Counted from the stretch's first letter, positions 1-11,324 are shown. The stretch is DNA of 64,000 nucleotides from Phytophthora hibernalis (GCA_012656075.1 JAAKBF010000300.1:62001-126000); one strand, 5' to 3'. A program made the numbers and translations. Notes: a model not told the origin generated them from the letters alone.

Positions 1-640
1 GGAGCCGATACCCAGGATCGACACAGGTTGCGCTCGCACACGTCGCACACGAAGGGCCATCGCCTACTTCGGGCGTGTCGGTGGTCGTGGAGTCGGGGTC
101 CATGACTGCAAAATGTGGCCAATTGTTCAGCGTTCCGCCAAGAACGCCAATACTGCGTTTACATCAATGTCGTGAGGACGGACACAACGGGTCAACCAGT
201 CGATGTCGGGCTGGTGACGAGCGAGCCAGGGAATGCCGAAGACACAGTCGAATGAACCGCTCTGTTCGATCAACAAGAAGTCGTCAATTCCACTGAAACC
301 ATCGAACGCATGCCGAGCGCCGTCAAGAGTATTTCACGACCATGTGGCCGGAACCGTCGCGAATTCGCATGTCCTCCGACAACGCCGATAAAATCTTGGC
401 GTGGACAAAGTTGTTCGTCGCACCCGAATCCAGCAGCGCACGAATGGGACGCGTCGCTCCCTCAACGTGAAGTCTAAGCACGATCAGTCTTGAATCACTG
501 CCGGAGGTGGTGGCAAATAGTTGTGCGGGAAGCACAGGAGGCCTAGGAGGCGATTCCGCCACCAGAGAACCATCACCTCTTCCACGACCAGTAGGGCGCC
601 CCGCACCTACTGGTTGTCGCTGTTTTTGCTTGTGCAGCAA
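1..640 (-). pseudogene. Retrotransposon aspartic protease piece, broken
   Basis: The minus-strand frame 640-323 carries RALLDSGATNNFV, the catalytic DSGA motif of a retropepsin, after a Gly/Arg-rich linker. Continuing towards position 1 in another frame is FGIPWLARHQPDIDW, the segment that in Ty3/gypsy polyproteins follows the protease and precedes reverse transcriptase. The frame change near 320 and a stop near 150 show it is inactive. The rest of pol lies outside the window. Confidence 0.75.
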
Positions 641-673
641 CGGCGACGTCGTTCTCGAGCTGGACGCTCGCCA

Positions 674-1650
674 CTACTGGCGGAAGGGCACGGTACACTG
701 CTGCACGATGTCCACGTTTGTACAACGGAAGCCCCGCATCATGTGGGGGAGCGTGATGGCGGTGAACGCGCTTGTGTCACCGACTCTAGGCGACCACCAT
801 ATTGCTGAATCGCATCCACTTCCATGGGTCCCGGCTGCGGCCGCGGGCCCAGTAATGTCGAAAGCTTGCGATGCCGTCACGCTGTAGTCCTCACGATGCG
901 CGACCTCGAAGGGCTCTTCAAGAGTGGATGGGGTCTTGCGTGTCAGGTAGAAGCGCTGGTAGCCAGTCTTCATACCCGATACGAAGACATGGACTTGCGT
1001 GGCCATGTCCACCGGATGCGTAGTAATGAACGACACCAGGTGGCGAGCACGTTGGTTGTACTCGAGCATGGACAGGCGTCCCTGCTGCAGCGACAGGAAT
1101 GGTGACCACTGGTTGCTCTCGTCCTGCGGCGGCTCGAACGCGAGTCAAAGGTCAGCCTTCATCGACTTCATGGTTGGGAAGTTGGAGGCGTCGATCACTA
1201 ACTTGCCGAGCGCCCATTCCTTCGCCTTCCTCGACAACTTGGACAACATGAAGCGAGTCCGCGCGAGCTCAGTAGACACTTGTCTAGCTTTAATATCAAT
1301 ATCTACCTCGCAGAACCACCGGTTCAAGTGAAGGCGGCCTTCGCCCTCACCATTGTAGGTGGTGACATCGAGCTTCACGATGTCGGTCTTGTTCTTGGTC
1401 GACGTGGAGTCGTCACTCGCTGACGAAGGTCAGCCAGTTCACGCACCGTGAACTCTTGGGCAGCCAGGCGTTGCTGTTGCTCCGTACCGGTGGTCATCAC
1501 CGTCTTGATCACTTCATCTCCAGACACCGCGGCCAAGCAGTGTAGCGCCTCCCACTCGTAAACGGATAGATGAAGAAAACGACCGTGCTGGAGGAAAGTG
1601 CTGGTCGCGTCCCGGAAACGGGACGCGTCGTTCATCGACGTGTCGTTCAT
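674..1650 (-). pseudogene. Retrotransposon gag-like gene, broken
   Basis: Three minus-strand reading frames (1650-1375, 1378-1145, 1069-674) together look like a retrotransposon capsid (gag) protein. The middle piece has the NGEGEGRLHLNRW start of a gag core, and the next has LSMLEYNQRARHLVS, typical of the capsid helical region of oomycete gypsy elements. The frames are offset, so at least two indels separate them. In a live element gag would assemble the intracellular particle; here it is a relic. Family assignment rests on pattern recognition. Confidence 0.7.
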
Positions 1651-2021
1651 GTTGGTCGTTGGACAGATTACAAAGTGCTACCAGGAGTATCGGGTTTGGA
1701 CGCAGGTTAGGTAGTTTCCACTGTAGATCTTGGAGAAAGCAGGTAAATTGAACGCTGATATTGATAGACGAGACGGTGCCGCGTGTCGACACCGTCCCAG
1801 CCATTAGATCTACTCTCAACGGTGATTGGCCATCATGCACGCGCAATGGCACCTGTGTGACGAAGACCAGTCACACATTTCCCTTCCAAGGTTCAGTCTT
1901 TTGGACTCGGACGTGAAAATTCGCAACGCTGTGAATCCCCGGCACCCAAGAGAGTTGATAATTGCGATGTTCTGAATCTGAATTCGCAGAATTCTCAGTT
2001 TTTAGCCAGCCCGCAACCGGT
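1651..2021. other. No gene seen between retroelement and effector relic
   Basis: Only frame shadows are present. This could hold the 5' leader or a long terminal repeat of the neighbouring gypsy remnant, but no second copy is available in the window to define repeat ends. Confidence 0.4.
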
Positions 2022-2482
2022 TTAGCTTCTAACTTTGAGGTCGTCGTAGATTCGTTCGCGTCCTAGATACGTATAGTGAACCGAAAGCACATCAACCATC
2101 CTTACTTGGTTGTTGGGGTTATTCTTGTTGTACACTGAAATGCTCTTGGCCACAACGCTCATCTTCGAGTTCTTCAGAACGTCACCTAGCGTGTCATCGA
2201 TCTTCAGGAGTTTGAAAACCTGAACGTTTTCGTAGTTGGCCACCAATTGAGCTTGGGATCTTGGACGCCTTCGATTGAATCGCCCGGATCATCCTGTCAA
2301 GATCGGAGACACTGATTGCACTTTCTTCACCATTCCTATCCTAGCAATCTCTTAGTGGGGAACTCGTTCTGGTTAGTGTTGAGCGCACGAGCCACAGTTT
2401 GAGTGTTTTGTGCGAACTTCTTTGAAGTTGTTTATGCGAAGACAAAATTGAAGCATGCGACAAAGGCCAAAACTATGATCAT
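2022..2482 (-). pseudogene. RxLR-WY effector pseudogene
   Basis: Translation from the ATG at 2482 gives a good secretion signal (MIIVLAFVACFNFVFA), followed at once by a stop. The same frame then continues with a degenerate RxLR-like site (TKRLLG). A shifted frame gives an NGEES acidic stretch in the dEER position, and a third frame (2246-2022) gives a WY-type helical module (VFKLLKIDDTL, then KSISVYNKNNP). The order signal, RxLR, dEER, WY is that of oomycete secreted effectors delivered into plant cells. The stop after the signal and at least two frameshifts mean no product. The C-terminus also looks short. Confidence 0.75.
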
Positions 2483-3286
2483 GTGTAGACGCTGTTACGC
2501 AGAAAATAATGAACTGAAATACTGAAAGAATTTGGCTTTGGTGGGGATTGCCACCTACCCGAACTAGGTCACTTTTGGAAATTGCTTTTTAGCACCCACC
2601 ACTTAGCAAGTCGCCAAGATAACCATACCGCCACTTTTCTCGTTAGACGCCGCCTATTTAAAACGAACAAACATATCGGTATGGGCCATGCTATGACCTG
2701 AGGAACACAGATTTCTATGGGGGAAAAAGTTAAACTTGTGTTTTAGGGAGGTGAGTGGAGGTGATGAAGACTCAATGTGGAATAGAATAAGGGGAATATG
2801 AAATGCCTTATACTGGTTTACAGTGCTCGCCGGGCGACCAAATTCCCAAGCAGGGAATCGTTTTTGGCTCTATGGCTGTGTTAGCTACATATACACGCAT
2901 ACTAAGTAAAATGAGACGGAAGCTAATGCGAATCCTGCGGGCGCTCTTTATTGTTGCCAGGGCTATTTCCTACTCCATGGTGAATCAGAACGGGATAAAC
3001 GCGAGGACGTGGTCGGTCGATTCAACATACATTTTGTTATTTTTCCAGTATGTTTCCAATCGTAGGTGTCGACATCAGGAGAACGCCTCACGGGCACACA
3101 AAAGTACAGCCATGGCACAGTGAGTCTGTGTTAGCACTACAGAAACTGGTCAGCCCCGCAAAGGGCTATGCCAGCGCAATAGAAAGTTAAGTTTATACCC
3201 CTCGCGAGAAGCTCGCAATCGGGGCGCGGTTAGGTGGAAGCTAGCCAACCAGCGCTCGTTCTAAAGAGAAGTGGTCCACAGTAGCA
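2483..3286. other. Intergenic, no supported gene
   Basis: A 106-codon plus-strand frame (2803-3123) has no recognisable domain and unremarkable composition. I treat it as chance. Nothing else was recognised. Confidence 0.5.
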
Positions 3287-4965
3287 TTGGTGTGTGATGC
3301 ACCACATTCCCCAAAACTCACCTTCAGCAGAACGATCATACCGAGTCAGGTGAGCTGGCGAGAGAGAGATGTCAACGTGGACATCGCCGAAGCCGACGAG
3401 GTTGTCGCGCCTCTCAAGTCCTTCGATATAGACAAGAGCCAAACGATGGCGTGCACTATTTGCCCCGAAGCTGAACACAAGATGCGCTACCTCCTTCTAG
3501 TGTGCAGCTCGGAAAGGGGCTGTGACTCAAGCAACCTCCAGTGCATGTAACGTGGGAAGATCCTGACGTGCCTGGACACAGAATACGCCTCGTTCTTCGA
3601 GTACGGCGAGAACAGCACTATGTTGGCGTCCCCAAGGCGCAAAATGCTGTCAACGACACAGAAGGCGTTCTGCGTGAGCAGGCAGATAGCCACTCGCGGT
3701 CGATGCGGATCTGCCACGCGTTGTCTCGCAAGTTTGAGGTCCCCGCGGAGGAGCTGCCCTCACTAAAAACAGTGCAGAACTTTGTAAATCATTATGGCCG
3801 TACGAAGATAGAGAATCACGATCGCGTCGAGGAACTCAAGACCTGGGTGGACGACCACGCTTTAAACGGCTGTGAGCCTATGACTCAAACCTTCACGTTT
3901 GGATGGGAGATGGTCAATGCTGGTAAACCTATAGTCGGTAACGGCTCCGACGAGAAACCGTTCATTGTCGGTCTTTCAACGAACGCTTTGATGCTGTGGA
4001 TGATAGTGCCCGCGCAAAGCTTTATTTTGCCCCTGGATGCCACATACAAAATGAATCAGTGGAATTACCCTGTGCTAGTAGTGGGGATCTGGGACCGCTC
4101 GCGCAGATTCCATTTGGTTGCTCTCTTTGTTATATCGCAAGAGACGCAGCCGGTTTTCGAAGCTGCTTTGCTGTCCCTGCGTTGGATTTACTAATGGGTT
4201 ACACAGAAGCATTTGAGGGTCCAATATGCCATGGCTGACGGCGACAAAGCAGTTAAAATTCTTCTTAAATCTGGATGATTTAAAAAAAGATACCAAACAT
4301 ATCCCAAACTTCTCTTCCAAATACTGTTACGAGCATTCATTCCGCTTGAAATGAATGCTCTCGTAATAGTATTTGGAGACAACCACGCGCTCAGATTCTT
4401 GATGTGCTATTTCCACGAAATGAAGAAGGTTCACGAGCACATCAAGTCGATTTCCTCAGGCGCACAAGCTAGTCTTTGCGTGATATCTATGTTTTACACT
4501 TTGCGAGGTCGCAAGCGACGTTTTTGAGCATGCGGAAACCCATACTCCAGCGTTGGGTTCAAGAACTCGGGGTTCTGTCTTTTGAGAAGTATATGTGTGC
4601 ACAGTGGTTGACTGGGAGCTTTATAAGGTGGCAGGCGTGCATGACACCGCCTGGGTTCGCGACAACGAACAACCGGCGGAGACTTTTAACGCTCTTTAAT
4701 GCGTGACTAAACTCTGCGTCGTCGTTTGAAAATGGGCTCTCTGCTGAGAGAATTAAGTGCCTGCTGCCAAAATCAGTCTAGTAGCGCGCGAGCATTTGAA
4801 TTTAGCGTCGTGCCGACTGCAACCCTTGCGCGCCGTGTGTCGGAACTGATGCGGTATAATTTGATAGGTCTGGCGGAGGGGCAAACTATCGATGGTGTCA
4901 TTGTTGGATCCTGTATACACGTGCTATTCGAGCTACGGTGTGCTGCAAGTGTGAACGGTAGGTAG
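3287..4965 (+). pseudogene. Mutator-like (MULE) transposase, broken
   Basis: Pieces in the right order match the FAR1/MULE transposase type common in oomycetes. An N-terminal Cys/His region lies near 3440-3540 (MRYLLLVCSS). A helical region follows (LPSLKTVQNFVNHYGRTK). The catalytic core begins LPLDATYKMNQWNYPVLVVG with its first Asp, and the second acidic site, AMADGDKA, is near 4230. LRFLMCYFHEMKKVHEHI lies near 4390-4450, FEKYMCAQWLTGSFIRWQA near 4590, and the C-terminal LLRELSACCQNQSSS near 4740. Stops and frame changes near 3660, 4194, 4280, 4460 and 4700 prevent a full product. It would act on terminal repeats in the nucleus; none were identified around it. Confidence 0.85.
4317..4376. 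repeat. Imperfect palindrome inside the MULE relic
   Basis: The two halves, beginning CCAAATACTGTTACGAGC and ending GCTCTCGTAATAGTATTTGG, are inverted copies with arms of about 25 nt and a short loop. They sit between the second catalytic segment and the LMCYFHEMKK segment of the transposase. Frame is kept across the palindrome, so it may be coding sequence that became palindromic rather than an insertion. Confidence 0.75.
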
Positions 4966-5264
4966 GAAATCCTGGTTTTGCGACGTAAGTGCAAACGAAC
5001 GGATGTTGTTGTGATCGATAATGCCGGGCGCCCTCGATCAAATCGGCCGGCGTTGAGCTACGAGTAACTCAGCACACGCAAAACAGTGAATGAGCAGATG
5101 ACAGGTGGATTAATGTACACGCAAGAGCACACTGAAAGTCTACCACGCGAGCGTTTTCATTGTTTTCTAATTTAACTACGTTTCTGACCAAGTGAACTCG
5201 TGACATTTGTAGAAATTAGCTATACCAACGAAATCTGCAAGCTTCTTCTAGGCTTTGTGTACTC

Positions 5265-6942
5265 TATCACTCTCGCTCTGCTTGCCATCTGCATTCCAGC
5301 AGTCGTCGCATGTACACCGGAACCACCGCTCGTTTCCGTAATGAACGGGGATCTAAGCGCCGGAGCTAACATTTCTGATCATCTTAACCACAACTTTCAC
5401 GATCGAGCGGTTCTGCTTTTCCACGAACGTCGCGTTGGGGTCGCACGCGTGGCAAATGAAGCGGGTTATCGAGCCGCTCTTCAGCGCGTCAACGTAGAAG
5501 AAGTTCTGGTTGGAGGACTTGGCGTTGTATAACAAGGTGAAGCCGCTATTTTACTTCTCCGCCAGATGTGGCTGCCCTTCCACAATGGCCGGAAACGCAC
5601 TCAACTCCCCGCAATACTCGCCCAGCACGTCTCCAACGTCCAGGTTAGCCGTCGTGAACACACCTAGCCCCACATGCCTAGTGTAGAAGGGTCTCAGTGC
5701 CTCGAGAGTCCGAGGTGCGTTGTTGCAACGTGCTGCCAGGCTCCAGCAGCTTAAGTGCAGAACGTTGCATTTGCGACGTTGTTACACGAGTCCAGGAAGC
5801 AGTCGCAAATGCATTGGCAAGGGTCAAACTCACCTACGTCACGGATGGTTATACCGCTGGTACTGCACGTCTCGATTGCCGTCGGGCCACGGCATCTCTT
5901 GGAGAGGCATTGCAGCTTCTTGAGAAGGAGTCTCTGGAAATGAGGCGCGTCGGGCGTGCAAGTTGCGGAGCCCCGACTTCACCTCGGTCGAATGGAGAAT
6001 GCTCTGGTTCTGGACGGCCTTCACAGCCCTTGTGTGGTGTACCTGTTTGCCGCTACTGATAATAGCACACTTCGCTTGATCCTGGCGCTTCCGTGATCTT
6101 GGCACCAACCACTGCCCGTTCCGCGTCTAGGGTTGGTGCCGGATCTTGGCTCGGGCGTGGCGATTAGGGACTGACATTAGGTACGCAGCTCCTCCCCCAA
6201 CCATTGCGTCGCTGAAGAGACCCGCGTCGCTCGTTACCGACCCACTCGACGCCACTTCCTGGGAAGCCTTCTCCTGTGACGATACTAGGTCGATAATCTT
6301 GGTAATAGACGCATTTTCAGCGGTTTCCTCGTGTTGTTCGTGTGTGTCAGAGCTAGAGCTTTGATTTTCTTGGCTTAAAAGCGACGTCAAGTCGACGACA
6401 CGGGCGCTGGGTGGTTCCTCAGTTTCTTGGTCCGGCTGATGAGGGCTGATGCAGTCCGACTGCGGGCTTTACGGAAGGATCTCCTCGGGCATATGGCGAA
6501 GAGCCTTGTGTACAGCATCGATAGAATTCACAACTGCGCACTTGAGGGTCTTTTTGAGAGTGCTGGACCTCGACGGAGACGCGAAAGACCCACCACTCAG
6601 CCGGTACGTCCGAAGGTTCCGCCACCCTCTGTCCTGCGGGATCATCTCATGCGTGTCGACAGTGATCGGGAACTCCACACCACTTCCGTCAACGCGATTC
6701 ACTACAGCTACGTGGTGGCCTCTGTGATCGCCACAAACAAATGCACGCGAAAAATACTCGATTGTGTCGCCAGGATACAGCGTCTGCGGGGACAGCTCTG
6801 TCGCGCTCAGGCCCGGCATCTTCGGTGTGCGTGTGCTGGGCGCTCGCCTGCGAATGGTTGCGACGCTGCTTGCTTGGAGTTGGTCGGAGGAAGATTGAAA
6901 TGTGGTGTGGTGTAGTGTGGCGCGGCACCCACGCGTTGACAA
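5265..6942 (-). pseudogene. SET-domain (histone methyltransferase-like) gene, copy A, broken
   Basis: The minus-strand frame from 6942 gives an N-terminal module (YPGDTIEYFSRAFVCGD, then HHVAVVNRVDGSG) that I associate with repeat-linked oomycete proteins. A Ser/Gln-rich linker follows. Then come a Cys-rich pre-SET segment (CQCICDCFLDSCNN near 5790), a SET start (GLGVFTTANLDVGDVLGEY near 5620), the substrate/cofactor core (YVDALKSGSITRFICHACDP, 5410-5470) and a post-SET RCTCDDC near 5290. SET proteins transfer methyl groups to lysine in chromatin. In-frame stops lie near 6469, 6125, 5755, 5549 and 5351, and a frame change near 5850, so it is dead. It belongs to the same broad family as copy B at 13.8-15.4 kb. 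Confidence 0.75.
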
Positions 6943-7662
6943 TCGTGACGCCGTCGCATCACGTGGCCGAAGGCTCTCGGCCCGGCCTGTTTGTGTTTAT
7001 TGTAGGAAATGTGCTACTGTGCTGCTCAGATTTTTACGTGTGTTTCCTCCGACATAAGTGGTTTGTTTATGTCGAAATAAAGATGCCCTAGAGTAATTAT
7101 TGGAGATTCGTCCTCGGCTCAACACACAAATGCTCTAAGAAAGACCAACAACCATTGATGCCATTCGTCCGAGAACTCTACAATACAAAAGTCGGCGAAT
7201 TCGCATGCAAATAGTCAGAATTCCAGACTTTATTTCCAGCATGTGTACTGTAGATCAAACGGGGTGACGTTTTCGAGCATTACACCACAAGGGAAGAAAT
7301 CCTGAAGATTCCCAAATGGGCGTGTTTTAATTATGCAGCCGAAGACAATCTCGAGAACGACCCGAGATCAAGTTCCATCCGAGCTCTCCATTGAAGAGAA
7401 TGAATCCAGGGCATTGTATCATCATGCTCACCACGGGGTGTCTTCGAAGGCAACCTTTTGCATTGCTAAGACGTTAGGAGGTTTGGGACTACATGTAGAT
7501 TCATTCAGCAAAGCAACAAAACTTCATGCAGAGGGGTGTTAGAAACTGTTTCTCGCAACAAAACAAGAGTACTTACGTAGTACTCCCGTGATCGGGACAT
7601 CTCCCCGTCTGTGCGCTTCCATTTTCACCCTTATGAACCTTGATTGTGTGCTGGGGTCTTTG
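6943..7662. other. Intergenic between SET relic and piggyBac
   Basis: This would contain the 5' flank of the minus-strand SET relic. Short frames, such as 7333-7542, have no recognisable domain. No terminal repeat like that of the 13.35 kb element was found here. Confidence 0.5.
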
Positions 7663-7680
7663 TTAACCCCTGGTTCCCAG
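7663..7680. repeat. piggyBac left TTAA and terminal inverted repeat
   Basis: TTAACCCCTGGTTCCCAG. The TTAA is the target duplication and the following 13 nt match the inverted right end except for one base. Confidence 0.85.
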
Positions 7681-7707
7681 AAAAGTGTATCGAAAACACG
7701 CAAGCGA

Positions 7708-7863
7708 ATGTCGTATGATACGACATACACGTGTTACTCTACATTTGTATGTAGCCTATGGATGGGGAAGGGATAGGTGTATAAGCTTTCGAGAGGTTTG
7801 TTGAGCAATGTCGTAAGATATACACTGTCTAAGTGTTCATTTGTCTGTCTAATGTCGTAAGAT
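7708..7863. repeat. Left subterminal TGTCGTAAG-type repeats
   Basis: Three sites are seen: a palindromic ATGTCGTATGATACGACAT (7708-7726), TGTCGTAAGAT near 7810, and TGTCGTAAGAT near 7854. Equivalent sites lie inside the right end. Their mirrored placement suggests transposase binding sites, by analogy with subterminal repeats of other piggyBac elements. Confidence 0.7.
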
Positions 7864-8223
7864 GCCCCAAGTAAGACTTAGAGCTGGGATCAAATGATTT
7901 GAAGGGTGCACAAAAAAAAATGAATCCAAAAGATTGCAAGAGTCAAAACAAAAGGTACATTGGCTCAAGGAATCACGCATTACGATCCGTCACTCATCAA
8001 TTGTCGCGCAGCAGTCAAACGCAGTACTCACTCGTGTTCACTCTCATTTTCATCGTCGCCCTCTTCTCCGCACCCATGGAGGTGGAGCTCGCGGCGTGTC
8101 TTCTTTCGTTCTCCAGCTTTTGGCCCGGCCGCCGCATGACAACTCGCTTCCCAATGTAGCTGGAATTGTTTGACCGCCGTCGAAGTCGTCATGCCAAATT
8201 TCAAAGCACGTTTTCTCCATACC

Positions 8224-11168
8224 CTAGCACTGCCGACGAATTTTGTTGCATAGCCAGCATTTTGCATCATCGACGGAGCAGCGCTCACAAAAGTATGTCG
8301 TCGCGAACGACTTCTTCTTTCGGTCATTTCGAAGAAGTGCGCAGACTTGGCAAGAGCGTTGACGTCGTTTCTGAACGCCAGACACTGTCACCCAGTCATT
8401 ACACTGCTCGAGCAAGTGCGTCAGCCGAACAGGAGCTCTCTTGCGCTTGTGAGCACTAACCGTCGGAGTCGCGACGACGCCTTCGAAGTCGGCAGCCTTT
8501 AGCTGCAGAAGCTGGTTCTGCAAAATGCCATACCACTCCCCGCGTTTCATTGGTGTTGTATTTGTGATCTTTGCTGTCTCCTTGTGTGAGATGTACGCGT
8601 TCACAAGAGCTAGATCCACAAACCCCAAAAAGAGGCTCTTATAATACTTCTTGAACTTCGTCGACGTCTGGAGCGAATATTTCTGTAGGCGGAGTTGATC
8701 GTGCACATCAAATCCACCCATGAATCGCTGGTAGTCATTCACTGGTTGTGGACATGGTACCGTGATTGGGCCAACTTGTTTGATGTTCCTGTTGATCGTT
8801 GACTGCCACATCACGGAGCCCGTACACAAGAAGTGTACGGGCTTCCAGTCCCACCAGGTAAACGCTATCATACTGGGAATCGTGACAGAACGCGAGAACG
8901 TGAACTGCCCCCTTGGGATGACAGCTGGGCGCGTCTTGCTCTTCTCTTTGACGTTCGCGTCATAACCAAGTCTGTTGGTCATCACAGTGCCAAGCACATA
9001 CACTTTCATGGCCAAGAGTTCAATGGCCAGGAGGATAGACGAATAGAAGCGGTCAATGACAACATCATGCCATGTATGACGAGTGTTGGGTGCGAGTACA
9101 ATCTTCAAATTCCAGATAACTGCTGCAGCGCCAGTCTTATGGTCGTATGTGGAGTCAGTTGTGTCACCGCCCCTCCGTTTGCCCGCGTACATCTCGAACC
9201 TAGTTAGTTACGACATCAATGTTAGCATGAATGACAAGACGTCATACCTTACGACATAAAATTTGAAATAAAATAAAGTACCTATGGCAGTACGCGGTCG
9301 TCGAATCACACATCATAAATTGTTTAGAGCCGTACCGTTGCGGTTTGTCAGGAATAAACATACGGGTCGTGTTGCGCTTGGATGTAGAGGGAAGTACACC
9401 CTCGTCGAATGAAAAGACGGCCGGCAGCGTCCATCCTGCAAGGAAACGCTGCTGAATACGATTCACAACTGGACGGAGTTTCCACAGCTTGTAGCGGGTA
9501 CGATCACCTTCATTGTCAACAAAGTGAAGGTCCCGCAGAATATCTTGACATCTGTTCCGCGCCATGAAGCGTCCGAAGTTACCGGCTGGCACGGCACCGT
9601 CCTCCACCATCGACCAGTGAGCTGCAAATCGCCGCTTTTGCGGGCATAACATTCGTGCCACTAGAAGCCCCATCACATGTAATATTTCATGTGTCAGATA
9701 CCCTGGCTTTGACTTCAATCTATGCGTAATTTGTATCACCGTCTCGCATCGATGATCCGTTTGTTTTGCTCGGATCGCATACGCGCGCCTTTCAACTTGT
9801 TGCAGGCCGTAACGATTGGTTTCAGTGGTTACCACCACCACCACCCACAGCGACTTCGGTAGGAAGTAAAACAATGTTTGAAGTGGCGAGAGCGATACAT
9901 CGCGCAAATTTGAGACTGGATGCGCCTCTTCCATATTCAAACCAGGATACGGCTCCGCGCCCTCTTCAAAAGTAGATGAAACTGGTGTCCATTGCATTGC
10001 GCGTAGTGCATCTTCACGCATCTGCATGTTGGGAGAGAGGTGCTGCCGATTTGAAGCGATTCCACAAACGCTTCATCCAACTCCACAGCATCAGCATCAG
10101 AAACAAATTCATCATCGTCGTCTAGGTCACCGCGAACAGGAACACCTTCGTCATCGTCATCCACAACGCCATCACTATCACCAGAACTGAAAATCTCGTA
10201 GGTGCTCATACTCTCGTCATCGGGGATGTCGTTGACGTCACGTTTCATAGTTGCACGTGGTCTCAGTACACGTGCCGTAGCTGCGGCTGGTACTTCTTCT
10301 CGATCAGAACCACTTTCAAGTCCAGACGCCTCTGACAGCATCTGCAGGCTGGTTGCAGCATTTCGCTGCGAGTCCTCGAGTTGAAGATCGTTTGGCGACA
10401 AACCAAACGCCCGCGTGACGGCTGCCTGCGAGAGATCGTTGTAAGACTCACAGGACGAACTAAATAACTCGTTCAGTGTGTTCTGTGATAGGTGCATGTT
10501 TGTATCAATCTGCGAGGCGCCTATTGACTCGTCCGTCGACAAGGGCACGCCTTTTTGAGCAGCCAGACTTGCATGTTGCACGTCCGCCCCCACAGCACGT
10601 TCGGCCACCGTCTCGGTCTCAGCAGAGACGACGTCTTGAGCTGCCACCCGTGCATGTTGCACGTCCGCATCGAAGCGGACTTGTCCACCGTCTCGGTCTC
10701 AGCAGAGACGACGTCTTGAGCTGCCACACTTGCATGCTGGACGTCCGCATCGAAGTGGACTTGTCCACCGTCTCGGTCTCAGGAGCGGCGGCGTCCTCGG
10801 CGGCGGTCTTTGTCGACCTCCTCACTGCCTCTCAGCAAACCCGCCTCCAATGCATACGCCACCATCTCTCCCTCTCCTACAAACACCATGGACTTGTCCT
10901 GACTAACGTATCGCCACACGTTCTGAATCCCAGTTGGCCGCTTGCTCGTCCAACCTGCCGCCTTCAACTGCCGCCAGAAGTGGCCGAAATCAATATCGCG
11001 TGCGACGGCCGCGACGGCGTCGCTTCTTGTTCGGAGCTCGGAGCGAATGCGCACCATCGGGGGAATTCTGAAATGAGTGGCTCCAGGTACAATGGCGGTC
11101 TGTGCATTCCATCTTTTCCCGCACAGCCCATCCTTTCCCGCACATTGTCCAGTTTCTGAATGGCTCAT
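8224..11168 (-). pseudogene. piggyBac transposase, frameshifted
   Basis: The N-terminus (11168) has the FGHFWRQLKAAGWTSKRPTG module of oomycete piggyBac proteins. An acidic, repeat-containing linker follows. The catalytic core has FSFDEG near 9410, DVVIDRFYSSILL near 9060 and MGGFDVHDQLRLQKYS near 8710, so all three expected catalytic aspartates are present. A Cys-rich C-terminal finger (CQVCALL, then CERCSVDDAKCWLCNKI) ends the protein. One intron (9281-9200, GT..AG) joins YCHR to FEMYAGKR. Frame breaks near 10790 and 10650 (in tandem repeats) and near 10030 make it non-functional as read. The enzyme would cut and paste DNA at TTAA in the nucleus. Confidence 0.9.
10570..10800. repeat. Three ~80-bp tandem repeats in the piggyBac linker
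   Basis: Units start at 10570, 10651 and 10731, each beginning TGCATG(T/C)TG and sharing CACCGTCTCGGTCTCAG. The first unit is 81 nt and the second 80 nt, so copy differences shift the reading frame. They encode a repeated VAAQDVVSAETETVDKS-type linker between the N-terminal module and the core. Confidence 0.85.
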
Positions 11169-11257
11169 ATTTACCTCTTGAACCTAATTTTCTGCAAAAT
11201 ACTTAATTAAAGTATTGGAAATCTCGTGTCGAGCCATTTTCTATTGTTCACCGCGCA

Positions 11258-11306
11258 ATGTCGTAACTTACGACATTGGCAAATCGATATGTCGTATCTT
11301 ACGACG
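11258..11306. repeat. Right subterminal TGTCGTAAG-type repeats
   Basis: Two palindromic copies, ATGTCGTAACTTACGACAT (11258-11276) and TGTCGTATCTTACGAC (about 11290-11305), match the left subterminal sites. Confidence 0.7.
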
Positions 11307-11324
11307 TTGGGAACCAAGGGTTAA
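11307..11324. repeat. piggyBac right terminal inverted repeat and TTAA
   Basis: Read inward on the minus strand this is TTAACCCTTGGTTCCCAA, matching the left end at 7663-7680 in 16 of 18 positions. Confidence 0.85.

Larger units (their letters stand above)
1..1650 (-). mobile_element. Ty3/gypsy-like LTR retrotransposon remnant (gag and protease part)
   Basis: Minus-strand coding pieces in the order gag then protease, running off the left edge of the window, are the 5' half of a Ty3/gypsy polyprotein. The gag region, the aspartic protease core and a stretch just after it (FGIPWLARHQPDIDW, about 200-300) are recognisable in separate frames. The order and spacing fit one element with several frameshifts. 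No long terminal repeat was identified in 1651-2021, where one might lie, and reverse transcriptase would be outside the window. The element cannot encode a complete polyprotein as it stands. Confidence 0.8.
7667..11320. mobile_element. Complete-length piggyBac transposon (inactive)
   Basis: A TTAA lies on each side (7663-7666 and 11321-11324), the target and duplication typical of piggyBac. The ends read inward as CCCCTGGTTCCCA on the left and CCCTTGGTTCCCA on the right, inverted copies with one clear mismatch. Inside both ends are several copies of a TGTCGTAAG-type motif. The only gene is a minus-strand piggyBac transposase, now broken. Length is about 3.65 kb. Intact ends suggest non-autonomous mobility would be possible if a matching transposase existed elsewhere (inference). 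Confidence 0.9.

Noticed and set aside
2803..3123. 106-codon ORF as a small gene
   Set aside because: No signal peptide, domain or neighbouring homologue.
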